Shown in pieces: positions 1 to 18,000 of a stretch of DNA of 64,000 nucleotides (the stretch's first letter is position 1; each line of letters begins with the position of its first letter). The stretch spans positions 8,032,087 through 8,096,086 of the forward strand of contig JAMKCF010000015.1 in assembly GCA_023634235.1 (NCBI GenBank), given 5' to 3'. The position numbers and the translations under genes are program-made. The notes under the pieces are model-generated. The model had not been told where the DNA came from and did no database searches. It worked only from the letters and a program-made list of their open reading frames with translations. This DNA comes from Pisaster brevispinus. Taxonomy: Eukaryota > Echinodermata > Asteroidea > Forcipulatida > Asteriidae.

Positions 1-678
1 TTTGTCCTTGACCTGTTCGTCTGCTTCTTTAACTGTGCCAGTTTCATCATAATAATGTTGGAAGATGACATTGGCAACAGATTACCTGAAAAGAACAGGA
101 ATCTATTACCATGGTATAACAAAACAATCGTTGCACGCTCTATGAAGGGGTCCATGAGTTTTCTAAATGGCACCCTCAACTTCGCCTTGGGTGCCATTTG
201 CCCTCTTGGGCGTAGAAAACACCATGCAACAATTGCATATTGTTGTTATGACATAAGTGGAATTAAATGGATATAGAATGGATCAGTTTGCGGACTTGAT
301 ACATGGCTCCTTGAGGCCAGCCAAACTTGATTGGGCATTTCTGTACACCTAGCGAAATATATAGATTATTTGAGAATAACTTGCTTTGGAGGCCATTATT
401 TTTGACTTTGTGTTTGTTTACTACCCCCAACCCCCCAACCCCAGAAAAAAGCCAAGCAAACAAACAAACAAACAAACACAAAACACCAGGCAAGAAACAC
501 TACTTCAAATAAAAGAAACATGTGACACAAAGAGGAAACAAATGTGAACTTGACTTACATGTATTTTTGATAATTGACATAGAGGCACCATATTATTTGT
601 ATGCTAATGTTGGAACAACAAGAAACAGCAAAAGTCTTCCATCAACTAAACTAATTCTTGTTCTGTTGTTGTTGACAG
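1..678. other. Intron sequence upstream of the first visible MZB1 exon
   Basis: No exon of the expected MZB1 5' half could be read here on either strand. The stretch holds an AAAC-rich simple repeat near 455-480 and otherwise nothing I recognise. The short ORFs lack family resemblance. Confidence 0.5.
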
Positions 679-2536
679 GATTGGAATAAAAGACATCAAA
701 GGAGTAAAGAGATTATCTGGACCAGGGCTTGACACCAAAGATGTGCCTGGAATAATGCAAGGAGGTGGCAAATGGCCTGGAAGGTATTTGAATGACTCTA
801 GTGTTTGTTTTAATATCGCTAGCAAAGTTATTGGTTCCAAGGAAAATAAACTGCACAACCACAATGTAGGTCTGGATATTCATCTATGAAAGGACAAGGC
901 CATTTTCATTTTCCGAAGGTCACTTCCATTGGGAAGGGGCACCAAGGCCAAGACAAGAGCAACAGAGGCCATAACATCCGTGGTTTCTGTGTAATTCCAT
1001 GCCTGCAATATGTGGGTACACATTTTTTTTAAAGCAATGTGTGACTGAATTATGTTAGCATACTTTTTTTTATACCGCACTTATAGAACCTTGTCATTTG
1101 GCGAGTTGAACATGCATAACGTGTCATACTTTATTTTGCTATGTATACTGTTTCGACACTCCAAAATTTAATATACATGTAGGATTTTTTTATTAAGGAG
1201 TCACTACAAAATTGAATATAGGAGTCCTATATTGATGTTAAACATAGGATGCTTGGGAGGCTTCACAGCTGACCTTTTCAGTTATTAGCGCCTGCTTCAG
1301 CTTGCGCGCGAACATGCGTATGGCTGTTAACGCTGAATGCGCTCTAGCCATCCAGTCTAAGACAGCTCCCTCTATGTCTTTATCAGCCATTTAATACCTT
1401 AATGTTAAAAAAGTTAGAAACTGTTCAACATTTTGTACTATTTATTGTTGAAATAAATCATGAATTATACGAAAAATATCAAACGACAAGGATCTATGTG
1501 TGAGGTATATAAAACAAATATAGGATGCATTTTATTCATACAATATAAAGGAATATAATCACTCGTTGAAGTCTGCGCTCGCTGAAGTCTGAAGTCTTTC
1601 ATTTCACTTGGCCTCGTGATTATATTCTGCTATATAGATTGATCAAGTCTTGCACTTATTCAAAGATTTTTGGGGCTACTCTAGTCCCACGTAGATTGCT
1701 TGAACACCTGAAGGAAACAAACTCGCACACTTTAACAGCTCCCAATGTTCGAATACATGCGACACTTGCAGTTTATTGTACTCATGTGCATCTAATGTTT
1801 GTATAACAGGGTTGGCCTTTACTTTTTTAGTATCTGGCCACCAGGATATTTTAGCATGCAGGGATGTGATTTTTCTTTTTTCATTTGGAAATCCATTTCT
1901 TTTTTACCTCCACCCCCCCAATTTTTTTTTTTAAAATTAAGACCGTAAAAAACATGAAGATAAAACCAAATAGAATGCCCCAGAGTGCAGATTATGGCTT
2001 TTAAAACAAAAGATAAATGCATGTAAGTAGGCTTCAAGCTCGCAAGTTTTCGCCCTCGCAAGCTTTCACACTTTGCGCTCACAGTTCAGGTTTTTTTTCC
2101 AACAGCCTATCACAGCCCTGAGCTTGCCATTTCACTACTCTGTCAGCTTTTTCACTATGCAATGTTTCATATGAAATAGGGATGCTTGTCAACACTGAAC
2201 TAGCCAGCCGTACCACTTGGAGAGAATTTTGACTGGTTCCTTTTGTGTTTGAAGTGGCATTTGGCCAGCGGACCACCGTTACGGAAAAACACTGTGTAAT
2301 GTTTTGGCGCTATTATTCTGTTCTAAACCCACAGGATGCGTCAAGTATGCAACCAGTATGTAGGAGACTTTGAAGAGGATACGATCTATGACAGTTATAA
2401 GAAAAATACAGTGAAAGAGTTTTTGTGCTTCAAGAAGGGGCGTCACTGTGCCAAGGTAGGAAAGAAACAAGCAAAGAAAGATACTAAGAAACAGAAGAAA
2501 AGTACTAAGAAAGCTGATAAGAAAGAGGAATTATAG
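679..2536 (+). CDS. MZB1: MZB1/pERp1-like ER-resident saposin-fold chaperone, last two exons (5' part outside window)
   Basis: Two exons, 679-783 and 2335-2536, join in frame (split codon AG|G = Arg; acceptor ACAG before 2335, donor GTATTT at 784). The first reads IGIKDIKGVKRLSGPGLD and ends with GGGKWPGR. The second reads RQVCNQYVGDFEEDTIYD, then VKEFLCFKKGRHC. This follows the C-terminal half of human MZB1 (VKRLTGPGL, GGPWPTR, YLGEFGEDQIYE, then a terminal REEL). The two cysteines visible here fit the saposin-like/canopy fold. The protein ends in KKEEL, a KDEL-type ER retrieval signal. In vertebrates MZB1 helps immunoglobulin assembly and integrin folding in the ER. Unlike the human protein, about 20 lysine-rich residues separate the last cysteine from KEEL. 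The upstream exons, with signal peptide and first cysteines, were not found in 1-678 and probably lie to the left. It is tail-to-tail with RNLS. A canopy-family paralogue is the alternative call. Confidence 0.82.
863..1010. repeat. Dispersed repeat family J copy
   Basis: CACCAAGGCCAAGACAAGAG and AACAGAGGCCATAAC match copies at about 27150-27310 and 41605-41745. Diverged relatives with GGCACCAAGGCAATGGC lie at 23535-23712 and 59180-59345. Confidence 0.6.
1195..1640. repeat. Dispersed repeat family H copy in MZB1 intron
   Basis: GGAGTCCTATATTGATGTTA and the closing CTCGTGATTATATTCTGCTA match the copy at 34885-35285 in the same order. Confidence 0.6.
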
Positions 2537-2583
2537 TGTGTTTTTTAACATTTTATTTTCGTTGTAAGGTATTTCAAACTGAA

Positions 2584-2951
2584 AGGTATTAATACAGGAT
2601 TGGTAAGGCTAAAAAACATCATCGTTTAATTTTAATCTGAAAGCTTACTGATTATGAAGTTCATTTTAAAACCATTTTTTTCCCCTGTGAATTATTTCCC
2701 TCTGAAATGAAGTCATACTCAAGAAAACTGAATCTGAAAGCCTTAAGAAGCGCAACAGCTGATTTCGGTTGTCACAACCAAAATCAAGGACAATGTGTTT
2801 ACATGCTGAAAACTGTGCATGGTTTTTCTCTATTTTCTCCTGACTCACACAACAGATTAAGCCAAAATTTTCACACGTTTGTTATTTCATGTATTTGGTT
2901 GATCACAAAAAACATGAACACTGTCTGCTCTACCAATCCTGTATAATACCT
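2584..2951 (+). mobile_element. MITE family A copy (about 370 bp, TIR AGGTATTATACAGGATTGG)
   Basis: Both ends carry the inverted repeat; the right end reads CCAATCCTGTATAATACC. Interior GTCTGAAAGCTTACTGGTTA-like and ACATGAACACTGTCTG blocks are shared with the other copies. It lies in the MZB1 3' flank. Confidence 0.85.
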
Positions 2952-2954
2952 TTA

Positions 2955-2960
2955 AATAAA
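2955..2960 (+). terminator. Candidate poly(A) signal of MZB1 (AATAAA)
   Basis: AATAAA lies 419 bp after the MZB1 stop codon and about five bases beyond the right end of a MITE copy (2584-2950). It is the first canonical hexamer seen downstream of the CDS. Confidence 0.45.
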
Positions 2961-3360
2961 GTAGAGGGACATTTGAAGGTATGATGAAACTGTGTGTCTA
3001 CGTGTTGACACCAAGGTCTTTCATAAAATGGTGTAGGTTGACAAATCAAAGATAAAAATCATAAGAAAAACTTTTAAAGAAAATTAACTTAAAAACAAAA
3101 TAATATCATACTGTTGGCACTCACCAATATAAAATTATGTGGGAAATTGTATTGACCCAACAAATTTATTTACTGTGGAAATTCTTATACAGAAATCAAA
3201 TGCAGACCAAATGAATTCACTAAAAGTGTAATAATTTGCAGTTTTGTTTCAACCGTCCAAAATGAAATCGACCAGGAAATTGATTTACTACTGGCAAGTT
3301 ACCAGAAGCTGCACAATTCACTGCCTTGAACATTGCAATTTGTCCTGTTGTTTGTAAATA

Positions 3361-3571
3361 TTAAAGGGTCTGGGTCATCATGATCAAAGCAGGCTTGTTT
3401 CTTTACATGGAATTATGATGAACTCTCACCCAGTTACTGCACTTTGCGCGTCCTACCTCCGTATCATATCTATGGAGAGCACGCACGCGCGTGCTAGCTG
3501 TAACTTGGTAGAGTTTTTAATTCCATGGACAGCCACAGGCCTGCGATGATCATGACGACACAGTCCTTTAA
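3361..3571. mobile_element. MITE family B copy, TTAA-bounded inverted repeat
   Basis: The left end TTAAAGGGTCTGGGTCATCA pairs with the right end near 3555-3571 (the reverse complement of its CCTTTAA terminus). The inner ATGATCAAAGCAGGC block recurs as an inverted copy. TTAA flanks suggest piggyBac-type mobilisation. Confidence 0.75.
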
Positions 3572-4334
3572 GTTCACATTGACATTAATTTCTTATTCGT
3601 ACTATTGTCAAAGAGCTTTGTATCTGGTCCACCAAGCATTTTGGAGATTGAATCTTCAAAATCATGGTCACTACTTAACTTGTTGTGGTATTTAACACCA
3701 CTTTCATTGCATTCAAAAAAAAAATGCAACATCATTTTTGAACTCTTTGTACTTCTATATTTCTTGTGACAAACTGTTGCTGTATTGTGTATATATTGAT
3801 AGAGAGCAGTCTGTGTGAAATTCCATAGTAGTCAAACATTGACTGCTCGGAGTGCTATGGTTAAAACTCAACGCCTGCTTGTTCTATTTTCCCCGAGGGG
3901 AAATAGACCGCTATAGGGATCACCGAGGGAGTCATAGTTTTAACCATAGCATGAGTAAAAAACAGTCAATATTTGTTTTATAAAACTCCATACATATATT
4001 GTGCCTAGGTACCAAGAAGCTGCTGTGCTATGGGTATAGTTAACTGGTTGCTATGGAATAGTACATTGGTTGTTACGGGTATAGTACATTGTTTGCTGCA
4101 TGTATAGCCCGTTGTGTTCACACGGCTTTCTAGTAAAAATATGACATATCATGTGACCTGCTCTAAACCAATCAAAAGGCAGAGTCTTTGAAAGGGGTAT
4201 TATAACAGAAAATATGTAACTGTACAGTGATTTTTCAAATCTTTTTTCACATCATTTCTACATTGTAATACATGTATATTTTGCAATTTCCTATTCATTT
4301 ACCCATAACATGGGTAACTCAGAAGTCTAGAACA

Positions 4335-4587
4335 GGGCCCAATTTCATGGCTCTGCTTACCGCCAAATTCTGCGCTTGGTGTCACCATTTTCCGCTTACT
4401 GTGCAAGCGCCGATTTTCTGCACTAGCTGTGTATGTGAAGAATGCTAAGTAACTTGGAGTACGCGCGCGCGCACAAGCAAAAATTCCCTGCTAACCCGTG
4501 AAATACGCTTGACGTAAGTGCCGAATTCCCTGCTTCCGTGAGCGCAGATTCTTTGCTTACGGGAAGCAGAGCCATGAAATTGGGCCC
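4335..4587. mobile_element. MITE family E copy (GGGCCCAATTTCATGGCTCT termini)
   Basis: The termini are near-perfect inverted repeats and the interior is partly palindromic (TCTGCGCTT/AAGCGCAGA blocks). No coding capacity. Confidence 0.85.
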
Positions 4588-5738
4588 TGGACTTACTCTA
4601 AAGATTATAGTTTAAAGTAAGACCACAGTAAAAAAAAGTTATATTTTAATAGATAGAAACTCTTTTCTTGTTTTTTTTCTAGAGAAGGCTTTACCCAGAC
4701 AGTGAATCAATGTTGAACTCATCTCCTTTTCAACGATGAACTTTGTTCAGCTTTGATTTTTGGAAAGTGTACACAAAATGCAATCTTAAAAGGTATCAGT
4801 CATACACTACATTGGAAAATTTGTAGATGAACAAGAAGTCAGTGTCTTTGTACTCTCACTATTACTAGTGATATGAGTGGGGAACATGGCAATATATATG
4901 CATATATATCACATTAACGATAATTGTGTTCTCTTTCCAAAGGTACAGTGTGTTGGGAAATGTTTATTTGCAAGGCAGTAAACAATGAATGTTTATTTTA
5001 TTGCAGCGAATATGGGTTAGGTTCCAATCTTTATAAAATGGGTATCATACCTTTAATTGATATGTGTTTTGTGGTCAGTCTTGGTAGTTGATGATAGAAG
5101 TATTTTACTTTAATACGATAGTGTGTTGAGCACGTTTGTACGTAATAAAAACAGCAACAATCTTACAAGCGTACATGTGAAGCCCAATGTATGCTTTTGA
5201 CTTAAAAAAGGCTTCAAACGGGTGTAGGGTCAAGCATACATGTAAATCCCTATTTCTTTACCAAGTGTACAGGAGGCTTCACCTGTGTAAAAACCTCATG
5301 CCTCATGTACGCTTTTGCCTTAAAACTTACTGATCATTATTGAACTTAACCCAGGATAACTCCTTTATTTTCCCTTTTCAGATGTTGTTTCATTCCAAAT
5401 ATAAAACAAATAATTGAGTAAGTAATTTATTTATAAGTTAAACTTTCAACAAAATGTGTTTTGGACTCTTTAATGATTGAAATAAAGAAGAATACTATTC
5501 TAAAAATTGACAACATAAGAAGAGTATTCTTTTGTAAGCACAATTGATTCTTTTTTATTAGTTAACGAGTAAGGCACAATAAAAAATTTCATGATTACAA
5601 AACCAGCTGCAAAGATCTGCAGTATTCGAAAGAAAGGGCAATAGTGCCCCTTGAAATGTTCAGTAAAAATAGAGGTGCCCCTGAAAGGAAAAACTGCCTT
5701 GACCTCACAAGAACAACATCAGGCTGGAATTTATCTTA

Positions 5739-5744
5739 TTTATT
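5739..5744 (-). terminator. Candidate poly(A) signal of RNLS (AATAAA on minus strand)
   Basis: TTTATT on the plus strand reads AATAAA in the RNLS sense, about 345 bp after its stop codon. The intervening 3' UTR would include a tRNA-like SINE piece. Confidence 0.4.
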
Positions 5745-5954
5745 CTTCCAAAAGCCAATCTGACTTAGCTTTTTGACCTTTGAGTTTTACTTTACAAAAA
5801 ATTAATAGTTTGGAAGGCTTATCATCCTTACTTGCCAACCATATTGACCCATATATGACCACGAAGCATTGCCTGAGATTGAAAGTGTTCAATTTTTTTC
5901 CGGAGGGAGGAAAACTGTAGGGCCCAGAGAAAAACCATTTGGGCATAGGACAGA

Positions 5955-6057
5955 ACCAACGCACAACTCCACTCACATATGGCCTTAGCCGGGAATCGAA
6001 CCAGGGCCTCAGTGGTGAGAGGCAAGTTTACGTACAAGCCAACCATGCCACCCCATT
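5955..6057 (-). mobile_element. tRNA-like SINE head in RNLS 3' UTR
   Basis: The minus strand reads GGGTGGCATGGTTGGCTTG, then CCCTGGTTCGATTCCCGG, which resembles A and B boxes. It ends about 30 bp from the RNLS stop codon. Confidence 0.6.
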
Positions 6058-6087
6058 GAAAACAACAAAATCAATAATGTAAAATCA

Positions 6088-13438
<7,351 letters not shown>

Positions 13439-15022
13439 AGCGGCAGGTTGATGGGGCGGAGGTAAACATCGACGACTCTGTCCCCCTGTCTGAGCATGAC
13501 GTCAATGTTCAGGCCAAACTTTAGAACTGTCCCAGTTTGGACGCCCCAACTACAGCGTTATTACAATTGGGATGGCCCAACTATAGCTAGGATTGCCCGA
13601 TAGTGACAGATGAGGCGCCAAGAGTAAATAACGCTATTAGTATTATTTACAAATAATTATTGAATAATATATCCTCATGGCCGGTTTTCAAGGTACCATG
13701 GCTTCTTCTTTGAATTGGAAAACATAAACTAATGCCATGTATCAACTGATGCCATAATTACCGTCTTTGGTTTACTGGAAGTATGCAAACAAAAAACCTA
13801 GATGGACTTCCAACTTTGATGCAGAGCTGAGTAATTTTGACGCATACAACGGTGCCCTCAGAGTTTGACTTGGTCCAGTTATCAAGGAACGGTGTCGTGG
13901 TTTAGTTGCGATGATGTAACCCTCCATCCTCCCGACGGTTGCAGACCGGAGGGAGGATGGAGGGTTACGATCATCGCAACTAGACTAGTCGTGGTTAAGC
14001 CATACCAATGTGCGACTTTAGCTGATTTTATGACAGGCAGTTTAACAAAAATAATAATAATTTGTTTTACACCTTTTAAAGTGATCATACGGTGTTTATG
14101 CTATAACTTTTATAAGTTTCAAACTAAAAATAAAACTAATGAAATTGCCGAAGATGTTTCTTTGCTTTCAAAATGTCTGTATATTTTTGTTTCTTTTTCT
14201 GGGCCGGGGAGTGATAAACTTCTTGAGACCGATATAGTTTGGGGAGTGATATATTTCTTGGGATTGATTTACTTCTGGGGAAGTTGAAACCTTTTTATTT
14301 TTGTAGTTGTCTTTTTCGCCCGATGGCCGCCCATAATAGTGTGCTGGCCGTCCCAACTGTATGTAACGCTCAAGTTCGGATCAGTCCCAACTACAAATGG
14401 GACGATTCTAAAGTTGGGACAGAACAGCAGCGCCAGTTTTTTTACCTACAGATAAGTGATAAGTGATAAGTTACATACAGAAACCGTGGACTTCCAAGCA
14501 GAAACTACCATTCTCAAGAAGGTAATCTTTCATTTTCTCGGTAGACTTTTACAGCCATATCATTTTGTCTGATACCAAAAGTCTTAACCATAAGTTTTGA
14601 TTTAAAATTGTAAAGTTTTTGTAAAATAGCAATAATTATGTTGCGATAGAATATTTAATAATTATTTGTTTGGTTATGCTTTTGAAAACATGTTATCCCT
14701 CCAAAAAATAGTTGACTCTTGTTGACTAGAAATAGGTCAAAGGTAAACATTACGTGGCCCCTCGCGCAGACACATCACTGCGGATTTAATCGCCCAAACT
14801 TGCTCTAGGTGACAACTTCTATCGCACAAGGAATCGGGGAAAAATAAGTAAAGTCATGCGATTGGGCTATTAAGAGCAACTCTTCACAAATCATGTATTT
14901 TTTTAATGCCGACACCGGTGTTGTAATAATGTAAAGTAGGCGGCGGACAATCCGGAAACCAACAATGATTTTGACTGACAATATCGTGTTAAACGGATAA
15001 TTTTGTAACAAGAAAGTACAAC
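13439..15022. promoter_or_regulatory. Shared upstream region of the head-to-head RNLS/AP1AR pair
   Basis: The RNLS start codon (13438, minus) and AP1AR start codon (15023, plus) face away from each other across 1,584 bp with no other gene. The region contains a near-perfect hairpin (13904-13981), and similar sequences in opposite orientation near 13515-13560 and 14385-14425 suggest the ends of an inserted foldback element. No clear TATA box can be assigned. Divergent transcription from here is inferred from gene orientation only. Confidence 0.45.
13904..13981. repeat. Perfect-stem hairpin, about 30-bp arms
   Basis: The arm at 13904-13933 and the arm at 13951-13981 are reverse complements except for one extra base. 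They are separated by a 17-base loop. It lies between the RNLS and AP1AR start codons. Confidence 0.85.
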
Positions 15023-18000
15023 ATGGGAAACTGCCTGGAGTCTTGCTTCGGTTCAGTTCGAAAAAAGTGAGTAAATTATTTTACGAAAATGGAAATTAAG
15101 TTTTTGTTTTTCTGTGTTTGCCCAATTCCCGGACGTACGGTTTTCGTTTACACCCTACGGGGGGCGGGGGAGTACAGTTACATCGACATTAACATAGGAA
15201 CCCTTGACATACATGTACATACTGTACAGTACACCATGGAGCAATAAACTAGACACTCAGCATGCTCAGTATAGTTCTAAAAAAAGGGAAACATTTCCGT
15301 ATCCAGCCACCACTTTTTCATTCGTTATGAAATCAAATACTGAATAGTATCTAAAAACTCAAATGAGATATTCCTTTGGGTAAAATTTAAAAATGAGGGA
15401 AAAAGTGGTGGCAGGATACGGAATAAAAAAAAAGGCCGATATTATAATTAATAATAATATTTAATTTATCAAAAATTCCAATTCGATAATGACAATTAAA
15501 AGTGAACTTTGGATCATGTTGTTAGATTCAGTGTATCCCGATTTTTTATGGCCATTTTTTTTATAATTGTTGTAAAAGTTCACCATTGTTTCATGTTTGA
15601 TTGATTGAGGTTTTTTCTGATTACATAAATCATGATTAGAATTAGAAATAAGTTTATAAACATGGAATTGACTTAATTGACTCATTTTAATACTATTAGT
15701 ATTTAATTTGATTACACATTTTATTATATTCTTTTTTATAATAAGATTAAAAAAACATTTATGTTATTATTAATATTACTTACTTTTTAAAGCTAATATC
15801 AGCTTATTTTAAACGTCGGAGTGGAGGTAAAATAGTGGCAACAAATTTGTATTATGCCAGTAATGAGCATGCTCATGCACAGTGACTGTTTTAGGGGACT
15901 TAGATCATATTATTTTAATGAATTTTGGAGTTTATTTCCTCAAAAAAATCTTTTGGGGCCACAAATAAAAAAAATCACAAAAATCAGGTAATACTAATTG
16001 TAATACTAGGGAATGGTGGAGTAAAATGTTATAATAAAAAAAATCAAAAAAAAAAATCTATATATTAATGGGATGAAAGAAAAATTGCAGCAGCTAGGAT
16101 TTGAACATGGAACGAAAAGCGGGAGCTACGTAACTCAAAAATTCGGTGCAAAAATGTTGGCTACTTTGAAAAATTTACACAGTCAGTTTCCCTTGTGGTT
16201 TGTAACTTGATACTTGAAATAAAAAGAATACATCCCCATAAGGTGATTCTGCTGTTGCTGCTTCCTGGGTTGTATCATAAACTTGGGTGTGATCCCTGGC
16301 TATATGGCAGTTGTAGGTTGTATGGCTTCTGACTGGCACCCCCAAACAAAGATATTGACAAAATAGGGAGACCACCAACATTAGGGCTAGATAGTTCAGT
16401 TGTTGGAGTAGGTTACTTACACTTAGGGGGGAGGGGGGTGGGGGCATATTGGATCTATGTGTTTATTTCGAGTAGGGCCTACTCTTTCATTTTAACATGC
16501 ACAAAAGAAAGCTCAAACACGTTTTCTGTTCTCCATTTATTTCATTGTTTTGTTTTTCACTGAAGAGATCAATTAATCTTGTTTGTATTGCAGTAAGACG
16601 AACTACTTCACAGGAAGATACAAAGAATACAATGTTGGGATTGAGTTTGAAAGTTTAATCGAAGATGTAAGTTAAATTTATAAAATGATACATAAAAGTC
16701 AAGAGACTGACAGAGGAGCAAGATTCACTGCACACGTTGATTGAGCCTTGTGTTCTAAATATTGGTTTATTTATTTACTTTATATTTTCCGTTAAAATAA
16801 AATTGCTCATTATGTAATATGATGTGTATGAAAGTGAAGCCTAACCTTTTAACTAGATCTGTATTAAAAAGTAGGGTCATATGTTGGTAAATAATCCAAA
16901 AATTAATGACCATAAAAATTTACTTAGTGTGAAGCACTGCAGATGTTGATAGTATAAACTATTTGAGTGTGATTCCTATCGAAGTGATATGGTTTGGATA
17001 ATTTGTTACCCGAAAACATGAGAATCTTTCTGAGGGTTGGTGTCTGTTCGCGAATGCTGCGGCCAGAGATGCGTAGGTCCCCACAGTCACCTCGCTAAAC
17101 GTGGATGGATTCAACATTCTCATGAAAATACTCAGACAGTTTTTCTCTGTTCCCTCAGCGAGTAGAAACTGCATTCAGCTGAAACTTTCACACATGACTT
17201 TATTGTGTCTTTATAATTTTGCCTGTAAATCAGTATTACATTGACAATCTATGACCCTACCTTTAAACCTTGTGTTCTGAGAAATGGTTGTTAGTTTATT
17301 ATTTTTTTTAATATATATTTTTTAATGAAATACAATCTGATGTTAATGAAAAGGAAACCTTACCTGATAGCTGGATCTGTACTAAGGCATCTAACAAAAA
17401 TGTGTGCGTTTTCTTAATTTTGAATACTCAGGACTTGGCCCAGCAAGCTGACAGCAACATGGTAACGGATCGCGAACGAGATCATCTTCTTAACAAGAGG
17501 TACAGCGATCTCATCAAAGACCAGAAGAGAAGGGATGCTGAAATTGAAGCTGAGGTAAAAAGCAAATATTTCATTCGCTGATCTTGAAATATGTAAGGTA
17601 GAAAGTAAAACTAATAAGTACCATCCCTCATAAGGGAGTTTTATACAGTCCAAGAGTGTATTAAACAATGGTAAGTTTCAAAAATTATTATGTGTTTTGT
17701 CAAAAGGATTCTGTGCTTTAACCAGTTAGCGGCGGGGATCTTCCATTTTCCCCCGTGGTAGGATTATTTTGAATTGCCGGAGTAAATTTTCTTTGAGAGT
17801 ATTGTCGGCACAAAGAAGTCTCTGAAGTACCGGGATTTGTTGTTTTTCTATTGAGAAAATATCATATGAATGCACGAACTGTGAATCACATAACACTAGC
17901 TGTTAGACACAGTCATCGCCAATTGGGCCCATGGCCGCAATCTTGGTCTGTTCGGACTTACCTCCATTGCATTTGGTAGCCTCTGGATGGCACGTAATCC

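Larger units (their letters stand above)
2537..6087. other. Convergent intergenic region between MZB1 and RNLS
   Basis: No gene seen. From left to right it holds the MZB1 3' flank with a MITE (2584-2950), a TTAA-bounded MITE (3361-3571), a foldback around 3810-3975 that repeats a GGTTAAAAC-type arm, a 253-bp palindromic MITE (4335-4587), a dispersed repeat near 5635-5735, an AATAAA on the minus strand (5739-5744) and a tRNA-like SINE piece (about 5955-6057) inside the probable RNLS 3' UTR. Confidence 0.6.
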
